Below are positions 34,298 to 42,936 of a stretch of 64,000 nucleotides of DNA, in pieces. The stretch lies in NCBI RefSeq assembly GCF_002953935.1, contig NZ_CP026514.1, positions 1,860,001-1,924,000 on the forward strand. Direction: 5' to 3'. The notes under the pieces are model-generated. The model was not told the origin of the DNA. It made no database searches and was given only the letters and a program-made list of their open reading frames with translations. A program made the translations under genes and the position numbers. The stretch's first letter is position 1; each line of letters begins with the position of its first letter. The DNA is from Arthrobacter sp. PGP41 (GTDB lineage: Bacteria; Actinomycetota; Actinomycetes; Actinomycetales; Micrococcaceae).

Positions 34298-35173
34298 TCA
34301 GGAATAACCGAAGTGGCGGGCACGGCGGGCCCACTCTGCCGCATCGATTGCTTCCATGATGGGCAGGTAGGCGCCGCCTTCTGCTTCACCCTCGAGCAAC
34401 TCACCACGCGCCAGGAGGGACAGGTTCTCGCGGAAGCCTGCCACGGCCCCGTTCACGGTGTTGATGACCAGCAGCATCTTCACGCCGGCGTCTTCGAGTT
34501 CCTGGCGCTCCTCTAGGGTTGGATTCTTCACGGTCACCATGACGTACTTGCCAGGGACGACTGCCGAGAGCTTGGGCAAGTCGAGAAGGGGATAGCCGCA
34601 CGGATAGAGCATGTCTGCGCCGGCGGCAGAATAAGCAGCCATGCGCTCAGCGAGATTGTCGAAGCCAAAGCGGCTGGCATCCGAGCGGGCAACGATCACC
34701 GTGTCCGGGGACGTCCGGGCTTCCACGCAGGCACGGATGATGTTGCTCATCTCCTCGACGCTGCGAAGTTTGAGTTGCGGCTTCCAGCGCTCTCCGCCGT
34801 CTTTGGGTGTCCAAAAGTGCTTCGTTGCGGGCACCATGTCTTCGACGAGCAGGGCTGCGACGCCGGCTTGCTCGGCAAGCTGGACGCCGCGGAAGGCTTG
34901 GAGAGGTGATCCTCCTGCATCATCGAAGTCGAGAATGAGTGGCAGATCGGTGATTGCCGTGATGCGCCTGCCGGCCTCGATGAGTTCGCCCTGGGAAATA
35001 AAGCCGTTATCCGGCACCCCGTAGTGGAAGTTGGAGTAGGTGCCGCCGGCGATGAGCACGACGTCGAAGCCGGCTTGCTCAATCATCTTCGCCGAGAGTG
35101 CATCGTAGGCTCCCGGCGCGATGATCATTTTGGAGTCCGCAAGCAGTTCCCGGAGTCTTTGTGCGGGTTTCAT
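34298..35173 (-). CDS. Isocitrate lyase/PEP mutase family enzyme
   Basis: The 291-residue protein starts RELLADSKMIIAPGAYDALSAKM, the family hallmark, followed by ILDFDDAGGSP for the metal site, VAALLVEDMVPATKHF and VARSDASRF. The flexible loop where methylisocitrate lyases have KKCGH is ATKHFWTP here, so the catalytic Cys is missing, as in oxaloacetate decarboxylases or PEP mutases. AAGGGA lies before ATG 35173. It stands alone on the minus strand between the diketone hydrolase and a crotonase, with a divergent AT-rich promoter region. Confidence 0.87.
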   Translation of the reverse strand: MKPAQRLRELLADSKMIIAPGAYDALSAKMIEQAGFDVVLIAGGTYSNFHYGVPDNGFISQGELIEAGRRITAITDLPLILDFDDAGGSPLQAFRGVQLAEQAGVAALLVEDMVPATKHFWTPKDGGERWKPQLKLRSVEEMSNIIRACVEARTSPDTVIVARSDASRFGFDNLAERMAAYSAAGADMLYPCGYPLLDLPKLSAVVPGKYVMVTVKNPTLEERQELEDAGVKMLLVINTVNGAVAGFRENLSLLARGELLEGEAEGGAYLPIMEAIDAAEWARRARHFGYS

Positions 35174-35345
35174 GGGCTTTTCCCTTCTTTTCGTCGGAGT
35201 TTATGGCTACGACGGGAAAGAGTTTTCGCGGAACGTAGCGGTGTTACTATCGTATCACGCTAACTACATTCACTATTTGAAATATGCCAACAAGGGAGTC
35301 AGCACCGTGTTGCTCTCTCCTCATCAAACGATCCAAAGGAAGACC

Positions 35346-36182
35346 ATGCAACAGACCAAGCCCCAAGAGGCAGTAAGCAACAACACCAATGAACCGAGCG
35401 TTCACGTCAGCAACTCCGGAGGAGTTCGCGTCATAACGATCACCCGTCCGCACAAGCGCAACGCGATTGACCGGCCCACCGCCCTCGCGCTTGCGGCCGC
35501 GTTCGATGAATTTGATGCCGATGATTCTGCCAGCATCGCCATCCTCACCGGTGCAGGCGGATATTTCTCGGCCGGCGCCGACCTCGTATCGGTTGCAGCA
35601 GGGGATGTCCCGGTCATCGACGGACGCGGCTTCGCCGGCATCACCCGCCGGCCGCCGGTGAAACCTGTCATTGCCGCCGTCGAGGGCTACGCCTACGCGG
35701 GAGGATTTGAGCTTGCCCTTGCATGCGACTTGATCGTCGCCAGCTCAACGGCGTCGTTTGCCCTGCCCGAGGTAAAACGGGGACTCATCGCAGCCGGCGG
35801 CGGGCTGCTCCGCCTGCCGGACCGTATGCCCTATCACATCGCAATGGAACTGGCGCTGCTGGGGGAGCCCATCACTGCGGCACGCCTCGCCGAGCTCGGC
35901 CTCATCAACAGGCTGACGGACCCGGGCAAAGCGCTCGACACCGCGCTCGAACTCGCCGGGAAAATCCAGCTCAACGGCCCCGTGGCAATGAAGACCGCCA
36001 AGCGCATCATTACGGAGTCGCGGTATGCGGCGGCGGAGGCGCGCTTCGCTGCCCAGGAAGAAATCGTTGCTCCCTTGCGAAGCGGACCGGAAGCACGTGA
36101 GGGCGCCCTGGCTTTCGTGGAACGGCGCGACCCGGCATGGGTTGCCGCTGCACAGGCAACGCGGGCCACTGAAGCACCGTAA
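35346..36182 (+). CDS. Enoyl-CoA hydratase/isomerase (crotonase)
   Basis: The 278-residue protein has ITRPHKRNAIDRPTALAL, the oxyanion-hole segments SAGADLVSVA and GYAYAGGFELALACDLIVA, ALPEVKRGLIAAGGG near the usual catalytic Glu site, and ARLAELGLINRLTD. ATG 35346 is preceded by AAAGGAAG; the longer upstream frame is not used. It would hydrate or isomerise an enoyl-CoA in the degradation pathway. It is divergent from the lyase; the shared promoter region contains an AT-rich TATCGTATCACGC sequence resembling those before other units. Confidence 0.9.
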   Translation: MQQTKPQEAVSNNTNEPSVHVSNSGGVRVITITRPHKRNAIDRPTALALAAAFDEFDADDSASIAILTGAGGYFSAGADLVSVAAGDVPVIDGRGFAGITRRPPVKPVIAAVEGYAYAGGFELALACDLIVASSTASFALPEVKRGLIAAGGGLLRLPDRMPYHIAMELALLGEPITAARLAELGLINRLTDPGKALDTALELAGKIQLNGPVAMKTAKRIITESRYAAAEARFAAQEEIVAPLRSGPEAREGALAFVERRDPAWVAAAQATRATEAP

Positions 36183-36191
36183 TCAGTATTC

Positions 36192-36258
36192 TGGCATGGC
36201 TTCCTACGTCATTGGCGTCCTATGCCGTGTCGCTCAAGGTCCGCCGGCTCTTAGCGTT
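36192..36258 (+). promoter_or_regulatory. AraC-type promoter element C (upstream of creatinase-like gene)
   Basis: Box 1 TGGCATGGCTTCCTAC (36192), box 2 TGGCGTCCTATGCCGT (36213) and TAGCGT at 36252. It begins only 10 bp after the crotonase stop. Its 170-base leader contains CACTGACAACGGATATCCGGTGGGCTT (36283-36309), a decayed copy of the leader seen after elements B, D and E, in which the AAAGGAG has been lost. Confidence 0.75.
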
Positions 36259-36426
36259 ATCTCAGAACAAACGTCGGATGATCACTGACAACGGATATCC
36301 GGTGGGCTTCCCGAACTTCTACGGGACGCCCGTGGCTCCCGGAAGGCCCGACCGCATCGCCGCGGACGACGCCTCGATAGCCGCGGGACCACCGTTCAGC
36401 ACAAAAAATGAAAGGCCAAGGCAACG

Positions 36427-37683
36427 ATGCCCGAAAACCACCAGAAATTGCACTTCGGACCGGCGCGTACAGAACTGCACGTAGGCGTTGATCTCGACCG
36501 GATGCGCCGTGAACGCGCTGACCGTATGCGGGCACTGATGCGTTCGAAGGGCATACCGGCGCTGCTGCTCACTGGCGCGGACAATGTGCGTTATCTGACG
36601 GGTTTTTGGTGGGGGGAATTCTCGCTCCAGGTCGGCTACGCACTGTTCTTCGCAGACGACGAACCAATCGTGTTCGCGCCGGCGGGATCACTCCAGCAAA
36701 TGCCCGACCAGGCTCCCTGGATCAAGCACTGGCGCCCAGCCATCTCCTGGCTTGGCGGTGTGGCGCCCAGTTCTGCCATTGCCGAACTGTCAGCTGTTTT
36801 CGCGGCACAGATTCGCGATGAGCTCGCCGCACGTTCCCTCGCGGGCGAGCGTCTCGCAGTCAGCGAAATCGATGAGCCAGGCATGAATGCGCTGGCCGAT
36901 GCCGGAATCGAGACGATCCCCGGGCTCCCGCTGCTGCTCGAATGCTCAACGATCAAGACAGCTGACGAAATTTCCTGTATCTCGATGGCAGCGAGCTTGA
37001 GCACTGCAGGCTTCGAGGCGACACGGGCCGCGTTGCGGCCCGGAACCAAGCAGGCCCAGATTGCCTTGATGGCCCGCCGCGCCATCGAAGATGCCGGCGC
37101 GGAAGTGGGGGCTGCCCGTCTGCTCTCCGGTCCGCTGTCATTCCCCCGGGGGATCAGCGGCGGAGACCGCATCGTTGAGCATGGCGATCTCGCGTACCTG
37201 CTCACCTGCGGAACTTCCTACATGGGGTACACGGCGTGCCTCTACCGCCAGTACGTCGTCGGCCGCGCTCCCACCTCAGCCGAGCGCTCCTCCTACACGA
37301 AGCTGACGGACCGCCTGGATCTGGCCATGTCGCTCATGAAACCAGGCGCCAGCACGGCTGACGTGGCCGCCGTACTTGCACCCGCGGAAGACCTCGGCTT
37401 TCCGTCCGAGGCGGAATGCTTCAGCATCGAACTCGGACACGGGATCGGCCTCGTCAACGCAGGATCGCGGGCAATCCACTACAACCCGCCGACTATCACG
37501 CGCTCGTGGTCACTTGCCCATCCTGAGGAGATCAAAGAAGGCATGGTCATTGCCATCGAAGGGATCGAAGGGGAGCACCGGGTGGGAGGTGTACGTCTCG
37601 AGAACCTCGTTGTCGTCACGGCCAACGGTGCGGAACTGCTTGACCACTACCCGCGCCTCGACATGGTCCAAACCGCCGGGTGA
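36427..37683 (+). CDS. M24-fold creatinase-like hydrolase without the usual metal ligands
   Basis: The 418-residue pita-bread protein has an N-terminal creatinase domain (ALLLTGADNVRYLTGF) and a C-terminal M24 domain. Of the five metal ligands of aminopeptidase P-type enzymes, the two aspartates are absent: the first site reads TCG (260-262) instead of DxG and the second ACLYR with Cys271. His338 in ELGHGIGL, Glu378 and Glu392 remain. This is the situation in metal-independent creatinase, so C-N hydrolysis without metal is plausible. It is driven by element C and followed 40 bp later by a CocE hydrolase, probably as one transcript. Confidence 0.85.
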   Translation: MPENHQKLHFGPARTELHVGVDLDRMRRERADRMRALMRSKGIPALLLTGADNVRYLTGFWWGEFSLQVGYALFFADDEPIVFAPAGSLQQMPDQAPWIKHWRPAISWLGGVAPSSAIAELSAVFAAQIRDELAARSLAGERLAVSEIDEPGMNALADAGIETIPGLPLLLECSTIKTADEISCISMAASLSTAGFEATRAALRPGTKQAQIALMARRAIEDAGAEVGAARLLSGPLSFPRGISGGDRIVEHGDLAYLLTCGTSYMGYTACLYRQYVVGRAPTSAERSSYTKLTDRLDLAMSLMKPGASTADVAAVLAPAEDLGFPSEAECFSIELGHGIGLVNAGSRAIHYNPPTITRSWSLAHPEEIKEGMVIAIEGIEGEHRVGGVRLENLVVVTANGAELLDHYPRLDMVQTAG

Positions 37684-37723
37684 GCATCCCAGCCGATGTG
37701 GAAGCAACACAGCGAAGGTTGCC

Positions 37724-39286
37724 ATGAAGCTCATAGTTGAAAAGCATGTCCCTATCAAAATGCGCGACGGCGTTACTCTCTCCGCAGATGTGTATCGGCC
37801 AAGTGAGGGGGAACCCCGCTCCACAGTGCTGATACGGACGCCTTACTGCAAAGATGACCCAGCACATGCCAACACGTGGATTAACGTTTTGCGCGCCGTG
37901 GAGTGCGGATGGGTGGTGGTGGTTCAGGACGTACGGGGACGGTTCCGGAGCGAAGGCCAGTTCGTGCCTTTTGTGAATGAAGCCGACGATGGTGTGGACA
38001 CTATCCAATGGGTACGTGAACAGTTATGGTCCGACGGCAACGTGGGTATGGTGGGCGGCTCGTACGTAGGTCTCAGCCAATGGTTGGCGGCAGCGACGAA
38101 CCCTGAAGGCCTCATTGGCATCGTTCCCGCTGTGACCGCTGACGACGTCCATTCCGGCTGGCTTTATGAGGATGACAACGTCGTGTTGGGATTCCTTGCA
38201 CACTGGGTATCAGTTCTCCTGGCGAGCAGCCGAATCGATGAGGAAAGCCGGCCGCGGATCGCAGCCTTGGAGCGGAACGTCGCAGAGGTGCGCATCCGCA
38301 CCTTCCACCAACTGCTCGAGGAGGCCGGTGATTTCGCGCCCTATCTGCAGGACTGGCGGGATAGAAGCCGTTCCCTGGTGGATCCCGAGCTGGCCGGGCG
38401 GGTTGAAGTGCCAGCTTTCGTCATCGGAGGATGGTTCGACATTTTCCTTCCGGGAACGGTAGCCAGTTTTGTCCGCCGGGAGGCCGCCGGCACGAGGAAC
38501 GCCCATGATCGACTCCTGATAGGACCTTGGGCGCATGGCCTGATGGGCGGCTGGTTCCCGGCCCACTCGTTCGGGCCGGCATCTTCGTTCGACAGCCTTG
38601 ACCCGACGTCGCTCCAACTTGGTTGGCTGGAGGAAGTGCGTGATGGGCGCAACCACTCTGAGCATCCTGTGACTGTTTTCTCCATGGGAGCTGATGAATG
38701 GCGGTGCTTCTCAAGCTGGCCGCCTGAGGGCGCCGAGCGGGTGCAACTTCGACTGCGCCCCAGCAACACAGAGGATCCCACGGCCATCATGGCTGCCCGG
38801 ACGGCGTCGTCAGTGGATTCCCCCGTCCCGACGATCGGCGGGCGGACATTTTTCCCCGGCTACAAAGTGGGTGCGAACTCAGGTCCGCGCTTGTTGGAGG
38901 CATTGCATGCCCATAAGGACGTGCACGCCTTCGTTTCGGAGCCACTGGATGACGATATCGAAATCATGGGCACTGTTACGTGCCTTATCAAAGTGACCGC
39001 TGCTGGCCCGACGCCGGTCGTCGTCAAGCTGGCAACGCTCGACAGTACAGGTGCCCCTGAGTTGCTGTGCGAGGGATCGTCGTACAGCAGGACGGGCGAT
39101 GGAAACGCGGAGTCAATCAGCGTGAATTTGGGTTCCACTTCGGTTCGCGTGGCGAAAGGCATGCGTTTGTGCGCCTACCTTGCCACGTCGGATTTCCCCC
39201 GCTTGGAGGACGGGCCCCGGACATCCTTGAACGTTTGTGCGGAGGAGGGGCCCGTACTGGAACTTGACGTATTAGGGCTGGGGTGA
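37724..39286 (+). CDS. CocE/NonD family alpha/beta hydrolase
   Basis: This is a 520-residue member of the cocaine-esterase group. Ser113 in GGSYVGLS, Asp239 in GGWFD and His271 in PWAHG form the expected triad (spacing 32). ATG 37724 has GAAGG upstream and gives the typical start KHVPIKMRDGVTLSADVYRP. The last 15 bases overlap the convergent IclR gene. It is a distant relative of the 8091-9797 hydrolase. As it follows the creatinase-like gene, the pair may act on an amide/ester or lactone arising from the BVMO step. Confidence 0.9.
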   Translation: MKLIVEKHVPIKMRDGVTLSADVYRPSEGEPRSTVLIRTPYCKDDPAHANTWINVLRAVECGWVVVVQDVRGRFRSEGQFVPFVNEADDGVDTIQWVREQLWSDGNVGMVGGSYVGLSQWLAAATNPEGLIGIVPAVTADDVHSGWLYEDDNVVLGFLAHWVSVLLASSRIDEESRPRIAALERNVAEVRIRTFHQLLEEAGDFAPYLQDWRDRSRSLVDPELAGRVEVPAFVIGGWFDIFLPGTVASFVRREAAGTRNAHDRLLIGPWAHGLMGGWFPAHSFGPASSFDSLDPTSLQLGWLEEVRDGRNHSEHPVTVFSMGADEWRCFSSWPPEGAERVQLRLRPSNTEDPTAIMAARTASSVDSPVPTIGGRTFFPGYKVGANSGPRLLEALHAHKDVHAFVSEPLDDDIEIMGTVTCLIKVTAAGPTPVVVKLATLDSTGAPELLCEGSSYSRTGDGNAESISVNLGSTSVRVAKGMRLCAYLATSDFPRLEDGPRTSLNVCAEEGPVLELDVLGLG

Positions 39287-40093
39287 GTCGCCTTCTTCGT
39301 CGTCCAGGCGGCGGGCTTCCATCAGGGCATCGAGGCACTGCTGGAAGTGCTCCTCGTTGGTAAAGCGATGAAGCGGGACCGTAATCGACAATGCGGTGCG
39401 GGGGCGCTGCGATCCTTCGAAGATTGGAACTGCCATGCCACAGACGCCCAGGACGTATTCCTGGTGGTCCAGTGCGTAACCACGTGACCTGGTCAACTCA
39501 AGATCGGCCAGGAATTCAGGAAGGGTGGTGATCGTGTGTTCGGTTCGTCTGGTGAGTTCACCCTCGACGGAGCGGACCCGTTCCATTTGTAAATCCGGAC
39601 CGAAGGCGAGGAGTGCCTTCCCGGAGGCGCGTGCATGGATGTCGCCGGAAACACCGACCCGCAGGTCGGCCACCCTGACGGCGTGGCTGCCTTCCTCCAC
39701 GGCAACCACGGTGACGGTGCCTCCCTGCCATGCGGACAAGTAGGCGCTTTCGCCAGTCGCTTCAACCACCATTTTCAGGAGACGGAGTGCCAGCGGAGAG
39801 GGACGCCAGTCCTCTTCCACCCGCGAACTTAGATCCAGAATTTTCCCGGCAGCGAGCTTGTAGGTGCGCTCGTTACGTTCCAGGTAACCGGCATGTACAA
39901 GTGTCGCCAGCAAATGCGACGTCGTCGCAATGTGCAGGTTGACTGCGCTCGCGATCGACTGAGCCCGCATCGGCTCCTTCGACGCCGCAACGACATCAAC
40001 GATGTTGAGCGCACGGGCAACCGACTGGACCAAGTCCTTCGGTGCTTCGGTGTCGGTGGACGTTTTAGCGGCTGTCTTAGCTGTACTTGCCAT
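39272..40093 (-). CDS. IclR family transcriptional regulator
   Basis: The 273-residue protein has an N-terminal winged helix, LVQSVARALNIVDVVAASKEPM and ATTSHLLATLVHAGYLER (about residues 21-75), and an IclR effector domain with VRVADLRVGVSGDIHARASGKALLAF and the conserved GYALDHQEYVLGVCGMAVPI. ATG 40093 is used because the family start follows soon after; no clear ribosome site is present, so the message may be leaderless. It is divergent from the VOC/CoA-ligase/MaoC operon and is the likely regulator of that unit and perhaps of others with similar AT-rich sites. Confidence 0.9.
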   Translation of the reverse strand: MASTAKTAAKTSTDTEAPKDLVQSVARALNIVDVVAASKEPMRAQSIASAVNLHIATTSHLLATLVHAGYLERNERTYKLAAGKILDLSSRVEEDWRPSPLALRLLKMVVEATGESAYLSAWQGGTVTVVAVEEGSHAVRVADLRVGVSGDIHARASGKALLAFGPDLQMERVRSVEGELTRRTEHTITTLPEFLADLELTRSRGYALDHQEYVLGVCGMAVPIFEGSQRPRTALSITVPLHRFTNEEHFQQCLDALMEARRLDDEEGDSPQP

Positions 40094-40175
40094 GCGGAAA
40101 TCATACGCACATGGCGAAAGAAGGGCCACAAGGCCACGACAAGGGTCCCTGCCCGCAGGGGCAGCAGTTTATCCG

Positions 40176-40240
40176 TTGACAGCAGCCAGAAGGGTAGCGT
40201 AGTTATTACATTATGAAAGCAACTATCACAAAGAGAGAGT
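40176..40240 (+). promoter_or_regulatory. Promoter and candidate IclR site of VOC operon
   Basis: TTGACA at 40176-40181 is a good -35. About 18 bp on lies an AT-rich stretch with TAGTTATTACATTATGAAAG and an inverted repeat TAGTT (40200-40204) / AACTA (40220-40224) that covers the start codon at 40213. The block CATTATGAAAG recurs at 58983 before the MHS transporter gene. A shared regulator is possible. Confidence 0.4.
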
Positions 40241-40809
40241 TCGGGGATGGTGGCAACGGTGCCACGCCCGGCGCCGCGAAGGACCTTGGAGGCCTCCCGG
40301 AGGTCCATTCCGCAGGTCCTGTTCCAATCGGAAGCGTGGGACAGGTGGGGATCCTCGTGTCGGACCTCGACGAGGCCATCGACTTGTACGGACGCGCCTT
40401 CGGCATCGAAGAGTGGAATTGTTACCACTACGACCAGGAGTTCATGCCCTGGTCGCGCTTTGGCGCCGAGGAAGGTGCTTTCGCGATGCGCCTCGCCATG
40501 GGCGGTTCCAATCCGCAGATCGAACTCATCCAGCCCTTGGCCGGCCCAAGCATCTACCACGAGTTCGCCGAGCAGGGCCGCACCGGCCTCCACCACCTGG
40601 GTGTATTCGTGGACAACCTGGATGCGGCGATCGCGCTTATGGAGGGAGCCGGCTACCGGGTTACCCAAACAGCGCGCGGTTATGGCCAGGGCGGCGATGG
40701 CGGATTCGCCTACTTTGACACCGACCGTGATCTCGGCGTGGTGGTCGAGGCAATAGAAATTCCGGCTACCCGAAGGCCGGCGACCGTGCGACGGACTGGA
40801 GGAATGTAA
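40213..40809 (+). CDS. VOC (glyoxalase/bleomycin-type) family protein
   Basis: The 198-residue protein has a 40-residue leader and one VOC domain pair: GSVGQVGILVSDLDEAIDLYGRAFGI, then TGLHHLGVFVDNLDAAIALMEGAGY and a closing FAYFDTDRDLGVVVEAIE. His and Glu residues in HHLGV and VVEAIE are candidate metal ligands. VOC proteins are extradiol dioxygenases, epimerases or lyases. Position before a CoA ligase and a MaoC protein suggests a methylmalonyl-CoA-epimerase-like or isomerase step. No clear ribosome site; the transcript may be leaderless. Confidence 0.85.
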   Translation: MKATITKREFGDGGNGATPGAAKDLGGLPEVHSAGPVPIGSVGQVGILVSDLDEAIDLYGRAFGIEEWNCYHYDQEFMPWSRFGAEEGAFAMRLAMGGSNPQIELIQPLAGPSIYHEFAEQGRTGLHHLGVFVDNLDAAIALMEGAGYRVTQTARGYGQGGDGGFAYFDTDRDLGVVVEAIEIPATRRPATVRRTGGM

Positions 40810-42936
40810 ATGTTGGAGAGCAAGACTGTTTTGAGCCCCGTGCGCATCGATAACCCGTTGAAGGCAGAGAGTGTAGCTGTGGTTGGTCCCTCCCGGGACC
40901 CCTGGAAGACCTCAGGGCGGACACTCGATTACCTATCCCGCCTCGGATTCGAGGGGCGGTACTACGCGGTCAGCAGCGTGCACAAGGAAGTGCTCGGTGT
41001 ACCCACGGTGGAGACGCTCTCCGACCTCCCCGAGGTGCCCGACGTCGCCGTCCTCGTGGGGCCCGCCGACAGGGTCATCGAGGATCTGCGCGAATGCGTC
41101 GCGCTTGGCGTCCCCTTCGCGGTCGCGTTCGCCGCCGGCTTCGGTGAAACCGGCCGGAATGACCGCGACGAGCTGCTCCGTGCGGAATTGGCTAAGGGCA
41201 CTACCCGACTCATCGGCCCTAACTGCATCGGCTTCATGCACGTTGGCCGGTCACTGACCGCAACCTTCTCATCTGTCCTGCAACGTGGTGCAATTCCGGC
41301 CGGTCACGTGGCGATGTTCAGCCAGAGCGGCGGACTGGGAAACGCGCTCATGCAGTCCCTCGCCGCACGCGGCGCCAGCGGATTGAGCGCCTGGGCCAGC
41401 TCCGGGAACGAGATTTCGACGGGCTTTACCGACTGGGCGCAGTGGCTGGGCGCTGATCCGGACACGCATGTCCTCACCTGCATCGTCGAGAGCTTCAGCG
41501 CAAACGATGATCTCGAGGCCGCTGCAACCGCTGCGGGGGATCGCGGTATCCCGGTCATCATCCTGAAGCTGGGCCGGTCCACCCGCGGCGCGATGAGCGC
41601 CCAGTCCCATACCGGCAAACTCGCAGGCAGCGGCCGCGTCGCTCTAAGCGTCCTCCGCCACCGTTTCGGAATGGTGTGCACCTCGCCGGAGCAGCTCCTT
41701 GACCTGACCGAGACCTTCGACGTCTTCCACGGGCGGCTCTCCGGCCGCGACCAGGAGTTGACCGTAGTCACCACCTCCGGCGCCCAGGTAGGGCTTTGGA
41801 ACGACCTGGCCGACGACCGCGGCCTGGCGTTCCGCGATCTTGAACCGGAAGCGCTCCACTCAATAGGCGAGGCGGTGGGCAGCAATCACCTCGGCAATCC
41901 CATCGACGTCGGAGTACAGTCCACAACTGCTGACTACCTGCGCATCGTTGAGCGGGTTCTCGCCACGACGTCCGGCGGATGGGTCATCGTGACGGCGACC
42001 CGGCTCGCGCACGACTTCGATGAGCTGGCGGCCGGCATCGCCGCGATGACCATCCCGGCGGAAGTTCGTGTCATGGTAGTCCCGCTGTCCGAGGACGACC
42101 GGGTCACCGCGGCCCAGGCCGGCATCCTGCGCAATGCAGGAGTTCTGTCCCTGCCCACAGCCGGACGGGCACTGGATGCCATCGCGGCCGCATCCTCCTG
42201 GTCGCAGGTCCAAAGCACCCGTGCCAACCGCGGCGAACTAGTGGGGGCGGCGCTGAAGGCGGTGACAACGGGCGGGATGTGCAACCTGACCTGGCACGAA
42301 GTGGCCGGATCCCTGGCTAAGTCCGGTGTTCCTGTACCGGCAAGCCGCGCCGTCCGTGATGTCGACGGCGTCGTCCGGGCTGCCGAGGAAATCGGCTTCC
42401 CTGTAGCGATCAAAATCGATGATGCAGAGATCCTTCACAAGGCCGACGCCGGAGGCGTCTTCATCGGCGTCAATGACTCCGACAGCGCCCGCGCGGCAGC
42501 CTCCCATCTCACATCCATCCAGGGGGAGGCCGCGACGATCTCCGTCCAGGCAATGGCGCCAGGGAAGACCGAAGTCCTCGTAGGGCTCCGGCGCGATCCC
42601 GAGTTCGGTCCAGTCCTCGTCATCGGCGCGGGAGGCGGTATGACTGAGGCGATTGACGATATCAGTGTCCTTCCGCTGCCGGTGTCCCGGCCCGAGGTCC
42701 GCCAAGCCATCTCTGACGCGCGAGTGGTGGCCACCAGCCTGCGCGGGGAGGCCGGCGGGAAGACCCTTGACGCGCTCACTACTACTGTGATGGACATTCT
42801 TGCCTGGGCGGAACAGCAGGGGAACATCCACGAATTTGAGTTCAATCCGATCCTCGCGGACCCGGCAACAGCAACCGTCACTGTCGTCGACGCCGTTGTG
42901 TCGGTCCACACCACCTCGGCAGGACCAACACCATGA
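40810..42936 (+). CDS. Acyl-CoA synthetase, ADP-forming (acetate-CoA ligase family)
   Basis: The 708-residue fused protein has the CoA-binding domain first (SVAVVGPSRDPWKTSGRTL), the flavodoxin-like ligase part with FSQSGGLGNALMQSLAARG and the phospho-histidine loop SHTGKLAGS near residue 263, and a C-terminal ATP-grasp domain (GFPVAIKIDDAEILHKADAGG, VLVIGAGGGMTEAIDD). It converts a carboxylic acid, CoA and ATP to acyl-CoA, ADP and phosphate. It starts just after the VOC gene and overlaps the MaoC gene by 4 bases. It is the only acid-activating enzyme seen in the window. Confidence 0.93.
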   Translation: MLESKTVLSPVRIDNPLKAESVAVVGPSRDPWKTSGRTLDYLSRLGFEGRYYAVSSVHKEVLGVPTVETLSDLPEVPDVAVLVGPADRVIEDLRECVALGVPFAVAFAAGFGETGRNDRDELLRAELAKGTTRLIGPNCIGFMHVGRSLTATFSSVLQRGAIPAGHVAMFSQSGGLGNALMQSLAARGASGLSAWASSGNEISTGFTDWAQWLGADPDTHVLTCIVESFSANDDLEAAATAAGDRGIPVIILKLGRSTRGAMSAQSHTGKLAGSGRVALSVLRHRFGMVCTSPEQLLDLTETFDVFHGRLSGRDQELTVVTTSGAQVGLWNDLADDRGLAFRDLEPEALHSIGEAVGSNHLGNPIDVGVQSTTADYLRIVERVLATTSGGWVIVTATRLAHDFDELAAGIAAMTIPAEVRVMVVPLSEDDRVTAAQAGILRNAGVLSLPTAGRALDAIAAASSWSQVQSTRANRGELVGAALKAVTTGGMCNLTWHEVAGSLAKSGVPVPASRAVRDVDGVVRAAEEIGFPVAIKIDDAEILHKADAGGVFIGVNDSDSARAAASHLTSIQGEAATISVQAMAPGKTEVLVGLRRDPEFGPVLVIGAGGGMTEAIDDISVLPLPVSRPEVRQAISDARVVATSLRGEAGGKTLDALTTTVMDILAWAEQQGNIHEFEFNPILADPATATVTVVDAVVSVHTTSAGPTP

